Notes under the pieces: generated by a model | Seen by the model: only the letters and a program-made list of their open reading frames with translations | Databases searched by the model: none | Told to the model about the DNA's origin: nothing | In this document: positions 49,113 through 58,058 of the stretch, one piece after another | How positions within the stretch are numbered: the stretch's first letter is position 1 | How the letters are laid out: every line of letters begins with the position of its first letter | Assembly: GCF_024584705.1 (NCBI RefSeq) | Contig: NZ_CP097384.1 | Location: 3,658,001-3,722,000, forward strand | Source: Blastopirellula sp. J2-11 | GTDB taxonomy: Bacteria; Planctomycetota; Planctomycetia; Pirellulales; Pirellulaceae | Reading direction: 5' to 3' | Length of the DNA: 64,000 nucleotides | Made by a program: the position numbers and the translations under genes

Positions 49113-51521
49113 ATGACACGCAAAACTGCGATTGCTTTCCTGACTGCACTATCTCTGCTGACTATAGGTAGATCATTGGCCGCCGCAGCGCCAAACTTCA
49201 AGCAGGATATCGCGCCTTACCTCCAAGCCAATTGCATCCACTGTCATGGACCGAAAACGCAAGAGGGCGAGTTCCGTATCGACACGCTTTCGCCCAACAT
49301 CGGGTACGAAAGCACTCCGCAATGGGCCGAGATCATGCAGCGAATCACATCGGGAGAAATGCCGCCTGAAGATGCGGAAAATCTGCCGTCGGCTCAAGAA
49401 AGCGCCCAGATTGTCGAGTGGCTAGCAGCACGAATCGAAGAAGGAGAAGCGGCTCGCATGGCGCAACGGGGCCGCGTCACTTACAACCGTCTGACGCGGG
49501 ACGAGTATGTGAACACGGTTCGCGACTTAATCGGCGTCCACTTTGACGCGACCGATCCCGGCGGCTTTCCAGCAGACCCGCAGTGGCGCGGCATCCAACG
49601 CATCGGTTCGATCCTGACGCTCGCGCCGTCCAATATCGAAAAATATCTCCTCGCCGCCGAAACGATTCTGAGCGAAGCCTATCCCCAGAAAGAAGCGGAG
49701 TTTATTGACGTGACTCGTCGCGCCGTACCTGACGGACGGATCAGCAAAGAGCACAAAGAGCGACTAAGCAAGCTTGGACAGCTTGACAAAGTTCGCTACG
49801 AGATGTGGGCAGGAGATCTCTATCGCGACTCCAACTTCAAACGTCTTCCTGCGCCCGGCATCTACGAAATGAGTATCAAGCTCAGCGGGCTGAAGCCGGA
49901 AGGAGGGCGCGCACCGCGACTGTATGTATACGAGAATTCGCTCGATCGCGTTCTCTTCGAGCACGATATTATTGCACCGGAAGAAGAGCCGATCACGGTG
50001 ACCTTCCGCGCTCACCTGCCTGCAGGAAATCCTAGCGTTCATATCATCAACGAAATTCCGGGCTTGTCCACGAACTTTCGTTCAGGTCGACACGGCGGCA
50101 GGCCCTTTGTCAGCATCAAAGATGGCCGCTTACCGTGGCAGATGAAGCTGACCGACGGCGCAGGAAAACCGCTGCATCCATTCCTGATTCTCGATTCCAT
50201 TTCGTGGCGCGGTCCCTTCATTACCGAGCAGGAGCAGCGCCGCCGCGAAGAGTATTGGCCTGCCGAAGAAGGTAATCTGCATCACGTTCGTGAAGGTCTG
50301 CGCAACCTAGCTCAGCGGGCCTTCCGGCGGCCGGTGTCTGAGTTAGAGATCGATACGTACATGAGGATCGTCCAGGCCGAGCTCGACGCCGGTGAACAGT
50401 TTTCGGATGCCGTCAAAGCCGGCATGTTAACCATCCTATGCTCAAAAAGCTTTCTGTATATCGCCGAAGGAGATGAAGCCAAGGTTCGACATACGTTAAA
50501 CGACTGGGAAATCGCTTCTCGCCTTTCCTACTTATTCTGGAGCACGATGCCGGATGACGAGCTGTTTCAGCTGGCCGAAGCGAGAAAGCTGCAAGATAAA
50601 GCAGAGCTTCGTCGCCAGGTAAAACGCATGCTAGCCGATCCCAAGGCGGACCGTTTCTGCGAGTCATTCCCTCAGCAGTGGCTTCAGCTTGACAAAGTCG
50701 GCATGTTTCCGCCTGACAAGCAACTCTACCCGGACTACGATCTGTCGTTAGAGCAAAGCATGGCTCAGGAGACGAAGCACTTTTTCCGGGAAGTGCTGCA
50801 CGAGGGACTGACGCTTCACGAGTTCATCCACTCCGATTGGACGATGGTCAACTCACGTCTGGCTCAGTTTTACGAGTTGCCAGATTCGGTCGGTCACGAT
50901 TTCGAACGAGTCACGTTGCAACCCGACGCCCATCGCGGCGGACTATTGAGCCAAGCCGCGATCCTTTCGTTGACATCAGACGGAACGCGCCATCGTCCAG
51001 TCCATCGGGGAAAGTACATCCTGGAAACGTTCTTCGGAAAATCGCCCCCTCCGCCGCCGGCCAATGTCGATCCAATTCCGACCAACCCGGTCGATTCTCC
51101 CAAGTCGACTCTGCGTCAAAAGCTGCAAGCCCATGTGCACGACGCGACCTGTGCTAGTTGCCATCGCAAGATCGATCCGCTTGGCCTTGCTTTTGAGAAC
51201 TTCGACGCCATCGGTCATTGGCGAACCCAGGAAAGCGTGCGCGGATCTGGCGAAGACCCCGCAGTGGATCCGTCTGGACAATTGGCCGATGGGCGCAGCT
51301 TTCAAACGCCTGCCGAGTTTAAACATTTAATGCTGCAAGATATCGATAAGTTCAACGCAGCGTTCATTGAAAAGCTAGCGACCTACGGAATGAGGCGCGC
51401 GATGACCTTCGAAGACCGTGAAGATCTAGAAACGATCGCCGCAGTCAGCCGTGCGAGCGACTATCGCTTGCGAGAGATCCTCGAAGCGTTCGTCCTGTCC
51501 GACTTGTTCCAAAAGCGTTAA
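49113..51521 (+). CDS. Planctomycete cytochrome-c-like DUF1592-type secreted protein (802 aa)
   Basis: Signal peptide MTRKTAIAFLTALSLLTIGR then SLAAAA. A planctomycete cytochrome c domain carries CIHCH (Cys41, Cys44, His45). Then come DUF1587 (YNRLTRDEYVNTVRDLIG), DUF1595 (LAQRAFRRPVSELEIDTYMR), DUF1592 (IASRLSYLFWSTMPDDELFQ), DUF1588 (GGLLSQAAILSLTSDGTRHR) and DUF1585 with a second CxxCH (CASCHRKIDPLGLAFENFDA). The full domain series is intact. These proteins are thought to bind heme and to act in extracytoplasmic redox chemistry linked to glycan use, but their substrates are unknown. A DUF1552 gene follows 40 bases later. Confidence 0.92.
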   Translation: MTRKTAIAFLTALSLLTIGRSLAAAAPNFKQDIAPYLQANCIHCHGPKTQEGEFRIDTLSPNIGYESTPQWAEIMQRITSGEMPPEDAENLPSAQESAQIVEWLAARIEEGEAARMAQRGRVTYNRLTRDEYVNTVRDLIGVHFDATDPGGFPADPQWRGIQRIGSILTLAPSNIEKYLLAAETILSEAYPQKEAEFIDVTRRAVPDGRISKEHKERLSKLGQLDKVRYEMWAGDLYRDSNFKRLPAPGIYEMSIKLSGLKPEGGRAPRLYVYENSLDRVLFEHDIIAPEEEPITVTFRAHLPAGNPSVHIINEIPGLSTNFRSGRHGGRPFVSIKDGRLPWQMKLTDGAGKPLHPFLILDSISWRGPFITEQEQRRREEYWPAEEGNLHHVREGLRNLAQRAFRRPVSELEIDTYMRIVQAELDAGEQFSDAVKAGMLTILCSKSFLYIAEGDEAKVRHTLNDWEIASRLSYLFWSTMPDDELFQLAEARKLQDKAELRRQVKRMLADPKADRFCESFPQQWLQLDKVGMFPPDKQLYPDYDLSLEQSMAQETKHFFREVLHEGLTLHEFIHSDWTMVNSRLAQFYELPDSVGHDFERVTLQPDAHRGGLLSQAAILSLTSDGTRHRPVHRGKYILETFFGKSPPPPPANVDPIPTNPVDSPKSTLRQKLQAHVHDATCASCHRKIDPLGLAFENFDAIGHWRTQESVRGSGEDPAVDPSGQLADGRSFQTPAEFKHLMLQDIDKFNAAFIEKLATYGMRRAMTFEDREDLETIAAVSRASDYRLREILEAFVLSDLFQKR

Positions 51522-51561
51522 ACCCGCCTCTCCTGCGTCCCGATCCCCAAGGTGAGATCCG

Positions 51562-52944
51562 ATGAGCAATTTCAACATGAATCGATGGCACGTCAATCGC
51601 CGCCAATTGCTGCGAGGCGCCGGCGTCTCCCTGGCCTTGCCGTTGCTCAACGCGATGGAACTTCCGACGTTATACGCAGCGTCGCGCCCCGCGTCATCCC
51701 AACCGAAGCGGAGCGTCTTCCTCTACATTCCCAACGGCGTGAACACGCTGACCTGGCAAATCCAACAAGCAGGCGCCGATTACCAATTCAGCGATCCTAT
51801 GAAGTCGCTCGAACGGCATCGGAACGATGTGACGCCGATCAGCGGCCTACATCACCCGATGGTGCTCGGCAAGCATCATAACTGCGACAAGGTTTGGCTG
51901 ACCGGAGCGAACGTGCCGTCGGACGGCGGAGCCTTTCGCAATACGGTTTCGGCCGACCAACTGATGGCCGAAGTCCAAGGGCCGTCAACTCGCTTCGCTT
52001 CCGTTGAACTCGCGATTGAAGGGCACTCGCTGGCCTGGTCCAAAGATGGCATTCCGATCCCGGCCGAACGCAATACGCGTGTGATCTTCAACCGCTTGTT
52101 CGGCGTAGAAAAACAGAGCAAAAGTGAAGTGCGCCGACGGCTGAATCGACGAGGCAGCATTTTGGATGCAGTCGCCGAGGATGCGAGTCGCGTCCAGCGT
52201 AAACTCGGAACCGAGGACCGCTCGAAGCTTGAGGAGTACTTGACTGCCGTTCGCCAAGTTGAAGTTCGTACGACGCGGGCCGAATCTTGGCTGGACGTGC
52301 CTAAACCGACGATCCAGCCGCAAGAGGAAGCTCGCCTGACGCGGAAGCTGGACATGAGCCAAGTCACCGAATACTACCGTCTGTTCTTCGATCTGATGGT
52401 TCTCGCTCTGCGAACCGATTCGACCCGGGTTATTACCTGCATGATTTGCAGCGAATCAAACGGCGGAGCGATTCCCGACATCGGCATCTCGCAAACACGG
52501 CACGGACTCTCTCACCACAACGGCGATCCAGAGCAACTGCGACGCTTGACGGCGACCGATACGTTCCTGGTCGAACAGTACAGCTACTTCCTCGATCAAT
52601 TGAAGTCGCATTACGACGATGATCAGCCGTTACTGGATACGACGCAAGTTCTCTGGGGAAGCGGCATGGCCTATGGACATAGTCACGGTAACGCCAACTT
52701 GCCGACGATTCTGGCCGGCGGCAAGGCCTTGGGTCTGAAGCATGGCCAGCATGTCGACTTCAATCTGCCGAAGATCGGCCAGTATGACGTCACCAATACC
52801 GACGGCCATTATCGAATCTGTTCTCGTCCAGTTGACGGAAACGCGCGTCTGAGCAATCTGCTGCTGACCATGTTGCAGCGGATGGATGTCGAGGTCGAAC
52901 AGTTTCAAGACAGCGTCGGACCGATTTCCGAGATCGTTACGTAA
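51562..52944 (+). CDS. DUF1552 secreted protein (460 aa)
   Basis: The N-terminus [20 protein letters not shown] is a Tat-type signal (RRQLLRG with hydrophobic core). The body is DUF1552: [15 protein letters not shown], the central [20 protein letters not shown] and [14 protein letters not shown], then [20 protein letters not shown] and [11 protein letters not shown]. The family pairs with DUF1592 proteins in planctomycetes. It is predicted to be a sulfatase/phosphatase-like fold protein of unknown activity. Tat export suggests that it folds or binds a cofactor in the cytoplasm. Confidence 0.9.
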   Translation: MSNFNMNRWHVNRRQLLRGAGVSLALPLLNAMELPTLYAASRPASSQPKRSVFLYIPNGVNTLTWQIQQAGADYQFSDPMKSLERHRNDVTPISGLHHPMVLGKHHNCDKVWLTGANVPSDGGAFRNTVSADQLMAEVQGPSTRFASVELAIEGHSLAWSKDGIPIPAERNTRVIFNRLFGVEKQSKSEVRRRLNRRGSILDAVAEDASRVQRKLGTEDRSKLEEYLTAVRQVEVRTTRAESWLDVPKPTIQPQEEARLTRKLDMSQVTEYYRLFFDLMVLALRTDSTRVITCMICSESNGGAIPDIGISQTRHGLSHHNGDPEQLRRLTATDTFLVEQYSYFLDQLKSHYDDDQPLLDTTQVLWGSGMAYGHSHGNANLPTILAGGKALGLKHGQHVDFNLPKIGQYDVTNTDGHYRICSRPVDGNARLSNLLLTMLQRMDVEVEQFQDSVGPISEIVT

Positions 52945-52985
52945 CGCGTTCCTTTTCATTTTATGCACGAAATCGTAGGCCTCCT

Positions 52986-54191
52986 ATGCCAACTCTCCAT
53001 CGATGCCTATGGACGATCCTTCCTTTCGTTCTGTTGGTCAGCGATCTGAACGCGCAGCCCCAGTCGAAGTTTCGTACCGATGAAAATCTCGATTCGACTC
53101 TCCCCTGGTTTCAGCTCGTCGATGGAAAGTTTCCCCCAGCCAGCGCAGCGCACGCAATCTCTGGCGAATTGATCTCACTCGATCATGTTGAACGCAGGTT
53201 CCAGATCCGAGTCGATCGAGACGACACGCAGGACAAAGGAAGACTCGACCTACCGCTCGAAGCCGACATGCTTCCGTACGGTTCGATTTATTACGTCGGC
53301 AGTCCGGCTGCGTTGCAACATATTCCTCTTATGACGCACCTGCACGGCCTCTTTTTTCTGGCAGATCCCCAGGAGAAAGCAGACAAGCCGGACGGTCCTT
53401 ATGGACGGACCACCAAGGATGTCAACTTTCGTCGCTGCCTGCGTCTGGAGGATGACTTCTCGTTCTATGCTCGGCAGAATCTAACGTGGAAGATTGACGC
53501 GGTGAACCATGACGAAATGACCCTCACAGCGACGCTCCGGCATGCCGGAAAACCGGTTGGCGATTCGCAGACATTTGATCTGGTGAGCAGCACGCGCGTC
53601 TTCCAAGGAACAGGCTTCGCAAAGCTGGAGTCGATTGAAGTTGGCCAAGAAGTGCTGTTCAACTTGACGTGGGCGACCCTTTACGGCCCGGGACGCATCC
53701 AAGAAATTTGGCTCGATCAAGCAAGTCGCGATCTCGCCACCGAACTTCAACAGAACCAACATCGCGTGCATACGCGCGACCGCGGCTTGGCTGGGTGGAT
53801 TGATGCGGTGGACGACGATAAGCGAATCGTCACCATCACTTTCTTCGACGGGGTCGACCCGACGTTGTTCGACGAATTAGAAGAGACGGACGAAAAGCGG
53901 CACGGCTGGCCATTCTCGTATCCCGAAGACGATCCCCTCGCACCCAAGGGGGGCATTTGCGTTGCGCGAAAATCGCTGATGACCTACGACCCCGTAAATG
54001 ATCGGAAAGGGGGTAACATCCTGCAGATCAATTCGGTCCCCAAGCGACCCGGCAACAGCGGCGTGCAAATCCAAGTGAAATGCGGAATGTTGCTCGAAGG
54101 ATTTCGCCCAGGCGGCATCGTTCGCTTTTACCCCGCAACGTGGAAAGTCGTCGCATTGCCGCGCGAAGAACAATATTTCGGTAGGGAATAA
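52986..54191 (+). CDS. Secreted hypothetical protein (401 aa)
   Basis: Signal peptide MPTLHRCLWTILPFVLLVSD ending near LNAQP. The mature protein is a beta-rich soluble domain protein with repeated segments resembling small barrels: ISGELISLDHVERRFQIRVD and LAGWIDAVDDDKRIVTITFF, which look alike and may be two copies of one module. A central HLHGLFF motif is present. No family recognised. It lies between two DUF1592/DUF1552 pairs on the same strand with short gaps, so it probably belongs to the same regulon. Confidence 0.65.
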   Translation: MPTLHRCLWTILPFVLLVSDLNAQPQSKFRTDENLDSTLPWFQLVDGKFPPASAAHAISGELISLDHVERRFQIRVDRDDTQDKGRLDLPLEADMLPYGSIYYVGSPAALQHIPLMTHLHGLFFLADPQEKADKPDGPYGRTTKDVNFRRCLRLEDDFSFYARQNLTWKIDAVNHDEMTLTATLRHAGKPVGDSQTFDLVSSTRVFQGTGFAKLESIEVGQEVLFNLTWATLYGPGRIQEIWLDQASRDLATELQQNQHRVHTRDRGLAGWIDAVDDDKRIVTITFFDGVDPTLFDELEETDEKRHGWPFSYPEDDPLAPKGGICVARKSLMTYDPVNDRKGGNILQINSVPKRPGNSGVQIQVKCGMLLEGFRPGGIVRFYPATWKVVALPREEQYFGRE

Positions 54192-54320
54192 CAGGGATTT
54201 CGTTATCGTTGCAACCCGGTCGAAGGGGTCGTTTTTTTTTGCGCTGTTCAGATGTTCTTATCCCCATTACCATGAAAGGAGACCTCCCGCCGCCTCTCCC
54301 TCCTTCGTTTCCAACCTTCC

Positions 54321-56603
54321 ATGGCATCCCGTTACCCTCTATATCTGCTATGCGCGCTATTGGCGCACGGCTGGATCTCCCCTGTCGGCGCTGTAGAGCC
54401 TGAGGCTGCAGACCACTTCGAGAAGAAGATCCGTCCAGTCCTGGCCCACTACTGCGCCGCGTGTCATGATCCTGATGATCCGAGCAACCACGTCGAGTTT
54501 CTGAAAGCGAACACGACGGCCGACCTTCAACATCTGCGCGGTATCTGGGGAAGCGCCGCTGCACAGCTTCGCAATCGTACGATGCCTCCCCCGGATGAAG
54601 AACAACCAAGCGAACAGCAGCGGCTGGAACTGGCGAATTGGATTGACGACCATTTACGGGCCACGGCTTGCGAACTTGGTCCGTATGCCGGCAACGTGAC
54701 GACGCGGCGGCTGAATCGTTTGGAATATGAGAACACGATTCGCGATCTTATCGGCCCGCAGCTTGGATACGACGAAACGTTTCCGACCGATGGCGGCGGC
54801 GGCGAAGGATTTAATAACAACGGCGAAACGCTTTTCTTACCGCCGATGCTGATGGAACGCTACGTCGAAGCGGCCCAAGAGATTCTGGACGCCGCGATCA
54901 TCACGCCGCCGTTGCGAGCAGAATTCACCGCTGACCAGTTATTACCGCTCGGCGAATCGCAGGACGATCAGGCACGCACCTTGAAGTCTGGGCACGAGCT
55001 ATCGGCAGGCGCCGTCATCTATGTCGCCGGCGATTACGAGTTGTCCGCCGACGTTCGCAATCCGTCGAAGTCGGATTTGACCTTGGTCTTAAAACTCGAT
55101 GGACTACCTGCCGACCGTTTCCAGCTGAGTTCTCAAGATAAAAAACAATCAGTCAACACCACTGTGCGACTGAATCGTGGTTTTCATGCGATCGCTCTCC
55201 ATAACCCCCAGGATCAGCCGGATCTCCAGCTACTGCGATTGCAGGTAAAGGAATTGGGCATCCATCGTCCCCAAGACGCTCAACAATTCCATGATCAAAT
55301 CTTCGCCGCGCAAGATGGCAAGTACGAAAAGAGCCGAGACGCAGCCGAGAAACTTCTCCGTCGATTCGCCGCTCGCGCTTTTCGTCATCCAGTGAGCGCT
55401 GACGACCTGGCGCCGTTTCTGGCTTTGTACGATCGTGCCGCTGACCGAGCGGATCCCTACGAGGAGCGCGTGAAGCTGGCCCTGAAAGGAATACTCGTCT
55501 CGCCCTATTTTCTCTTTCGCATGGAAGAGACGCCGAAGTCCCCAGAACTAGAGCGCATCGACGACTTCGCTTTGGCGACGCGACTGTCGTACTTTCTTTG
55601 GTCGAGCATGCCGGATGAGCGGCTGTTTGACTTGGCTCGTCAACAAAAGCTTCATGAAACGCCGGTGTTGCAAGCGGAAGTCCAGCGTATGCTGCAGGAC
55701 GAGAAAGCCGATTCCTTCTTCGATACGTTTACCGGACAGTGGCTCGGCACGAAGGAAGTCGGGGGAAGCGTCGCCCCCATCAACGGCCAGTTCAAAGGCA
55801 TTTACTCCAGCGAACTCGCGGCGGACTTTCGCGCCGAAGCAATCCAGCTAACGACGTACATCGTACGAGAGAACCGTTCGATCCTTGAGTTTCTCGACGC
55901 CGATTATTGTTTCCTCAACGATCGTCTCGCGAAGCACTATGACCTGCCGCAAGTCGAGGGGCATGAACTTCGCAAAGTGGATGTGTCCAACGGTCAACGC
56001 GGCGGACTATTAGGGCTCGGCGGCGTTCACATGGTGACCTCCTACCCGCAACGTTCGAGCCCGGTCCTGCGCGGCGCTTGGGTCCTGGAAACGTTGCTCG
56101 GCACGCCGGTGCCTAGCCCACCAGCCGATATTCCAGCTCTTCCGAAGAAGGTGAGCGCCAAAAGCGCGAAGACGTTCCGTCAGCAGTTGGAAAAGCATCG
56201 CGACAACGCTTCGTGCGCCGCTTGTCATGACCTGCTCGACCCTATTGGTTTCGGCCTGGACAATTTCGATCTGCTCGGACGCTGGCGCGATAAAACCGAG
56301 AACGGCCAAGCGGTCGATGCGAGCGGCGTGTTGCCTTCGGGAGAAAAATTCGCCGGGCCAGCCGAACTGAAAACGATTCTGCTGGCGAGAAAACAGGAAT
56401 TCGCTCGTCATTTGAGCCGTAAGGTCTTAGGCTATGCGTTAGGACGGAGCTTGGAAGATCCTGATAGTTGCACCATTGAAGCGCTGGTCACGTCGCTGGA
56501 AGAGAACGACTTCCGCATGCAGACGTTGATAGAACAAATCGTCCTCAGCACGCCGTTTCGGTATCGCCAACGGATGGCCGCCGCCGATCCTTCCTCTCCC
56601 TAA
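54321..56603 (+). CDS. Second DUF1592-type cytochrome-c-like secreted protein (760 aa)
   Basis: Signal peptide MASRYPLYLLCALLAHGWIS then PVGAVE. CAACH at residues 45-49 is the heme-binding motif. The domain order matches that of the protein at 49113: DUF1587 (LNRLEYENTIRDLIGPQ), a carbohydrate-binding-like insert (about residues 200-315), DUF1595 (LLRRFAARAFRHPVSADDLA), DUF1592 (LATRLSYFLWSSMPDERLFD), DUF1588 (GGLLGLGGVHMVTSYPQRSS) and DUF1585 with CAACHDLLDPIGFGLDNFDL. Divergence from the first copy is large, so it is an old paralogue. A DUF1552 gene follows 41 bases later. Confidence 0.92.
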   Translation: MASRYPLYLLCALLAHGWISPVGAVEPEAADHFEKKIRPVLAHYCAACHDPDDPSNHVEFLKANTTADLQHLRGIWGSAAAQLRNRTMPPPDEEQPSEQQRLELANWIDDHLRATACELGPYAGNVTTRRLNRLEYENTIRDLIGPQLGYDETFPTDGGGGEGFNNNGETLFLPPMLMERYVEAAQEILDAAIITPPLRAEFTADQLLPLGESQDDQARTLKSGHELSAGAVIYVAGDYELSADVRNPSKSDLTLVLKLDGLPADRFQLSSQDKKQSVNTTVRLNRGFHAIALHNPQDQPDLQLLRLQVKELGIHRPQDAQQFHDQIFAAQDGKYEKSRDAAEKLLRRFAARAFRHPVSADDLAPFLALYDRAADRADPYEERVKLALKGILVSPYFLFRMEETPKSPELERIDDFALATRLSYFLWSSMPDERLFDLARQQKLHETPVLQAEVQRMLQDEKADSFFDTFTGQWLGTKEVGGSVAPINGQFKGIYSSELAADFRAEAIQLTTYIVRENRSILEFLDADYCFLNDRLAKHYDLPQVEGHELRKVDVSNGQRGGLLGLGGVHMVTSYPQRSSPVLRGAWVLETLLGTPVPSPPADIPALPKKVSAKSAKTFRQQLEKHRDNASCAACHDLLDPIGFGLDNFDLLGRWRDKTENGQAVDASGVLPSGEKFAGPAELKTILLARKQEFARHLSRKVLGYALGRSLEDPDSCTIEALVTSLEENDFRMQTLIEQIVLSTPFRYRQRMAAADPSSP

Positions 56604-56644
56604 GCCTACCTCCCGCATCCTACCCGTCCAACAAGGAGATCTAC

Positions 56645-58021
56645 ATGTCAAAGCCTATCTCGCGCAGGACGCTGCTACGGGGAACTGGCGCGGCGCTCGC
56701 TTTGCCATGGCTCGAATCGATGAGCCAGCGCAGCTGGGGCTCAGAATCGCTCAGCGATCCGCCGCAGCGAGCCGCGTTTCTCTTCGTTCCCAACGGCGTG
56801 CGAGGCGATCAGTGGAACCCAGAGAAAACCGAGGACGGCAGTTTCGAGCTAACCCCGATGCTGCAGCCGCTGAAGGACGTGAAAGAAGAAGTCACCATCC
56901 TGGAAAACTTATGGCACAAGCAGACCGTCGGTCGCAACGGACACTGGCCTAAGGTCCCCGCATGGCTCTCCGGCGGTTTCGTCGAACGAACGTCGGGCCG
57001 CGACATCAACACCGGCGGCGTCTCGATCGATCAGGTCCTCGCCAGCAAAGTGGGCGATCGAACTCCGCTCCCTTCGCTAGAGCTCGGAGTCGATGCGGCC
57101 TACACCGGCGTCGACAATGTGGGGGGCGGTTTCACGCGGATCTATGGTTCGCATATCGCCTGGCGAGATCCGCATACGCCGGTTCCGAAAGAGATCGTCC
57201 CGCGGTTGGCTTTCGATCGCTTGTTCCGCACGACCACGGCCGGGCCGGTGGTGTCTGGATTCAATCCGAATCAAAAAGCGGTCGCCGATTCGTTGGCTCG
57301 CGATGACGCCAGCGTGCTCGACCTGGTGCTGGAAGACGCCAAATCGTTGCGAACCAAAGTGGGCGAAGGAGATCGAGCGAAGCTAGACGAGTATCTCGAA
57401 TCGGTACGCAGTGTCGAAAAGCGGATCGAAACCGCGCTCAAACCGCAGAAACGTTGGATCAACCAAGGACGTTTCGATCTGCCGCGACCCGGTCCCGGTA
57501 TTCCAGCTAGCCACGAAGAACATGTCCGTTTGATGCTGGATATCATGGTTTTGGCTTTTTGGACCGATACCACGCGGATCGCGACGTTCATGCTTGGCAA
57601 CGCCCAAACCGGACGAAATTTCGGCTTCCTCGAAGGCGTTCGCGGTTCATTCCATGGTCTTTCGCATCATCGCAACGAAGAAAAAGAGCGCGAGCAGTAC
57701 GAAAAAATCGTACTGTGGCACCTGACGCAATACGCCTACCTGATCGAGAAGATGCGCGGCCTTGATGAAGGAGGCCGCTCCCTCTTGGACAACAGCCTGG
57801 TGATGTACGGCTCCAGCATCAAAGACGGCAACACGCACCAGGAAGAAGACCTGCCGCTGCTGTTAGCCGGAAAAGGTGGCGGTACGTTCAAAACCAACCG
57901 CCGAATCACCGCTCCGAAAGAGACGCCGCTGTGCAACATGTACGTGTCGCTGCTACGGCACATGGGCGTCGAAGCGGAAAGCTTTGGCGACAGCACCGGT
58001 CACTTGGAAGGCTGGAGCTAG
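56645..58021 (+). CDS. Second DUF1552 secreted protein (458 aa)
   Basis: AAGGAG precedes the ATG (MSKPISRRTLLRGTGAALAL), a Tat-type signal (SRRTLLRG). The body follows DUF1552: AAFLFVPNGVRGDQW, the coiled helix VLDLVLEDAKSLRTKVGEGD with RAKLDEYLESVRSVEKRIET, HVRLMLDIMVLAFWTDTTRI and SFHGLSHHRNE. It pairs with the DUF1592 gene just upstream. Function as for the first DUF1552 protein; unknown. Confidence 0.9.
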   Translation: MSKPISRRTLLRGTGAALALPWLESMSQRSWGSESLSDPPQRAAFLFVPNGVRGDQWNPEKTEDGSFELTPMLQPLKDVKEEVTILENLWHKQTVGRNGHWPKVPAWLSGGFVERTSGRDINTGGVSIDQVLASKVGDRTPLPSLELGVDAAYTGVDNVGGGFTRIYGSHIAWRDPHTPVPKEIVPRLAFDRLFRTTTAGPVVSGFNPNQKAVADSLARDDASVLDLVLEDAKSLRTKVGEGDRAKLDEYLESVRSVEKRIETALKPQKRWINQGRFDLPRPGPGIPASHEEHVRLMLDIMVLAFWTDTTRIATFMLGNAQTGRNFGFLEGVRGSFHGLSHHRNEEKEREQYEKIVLWHLTQYAYLIEKMRGLDEGGRSLLDNSLVMYGSSIKDGNTHQEEDLPLLLAGKGGGTFKTNRRITAPKETPLCNMYVSLLRHMGVEAESFGDSTGHLEGWS

Positions 58022-58058
58022 CGCTTCGACACCTAATTTTGCGAACGCGAAGCGCGAG

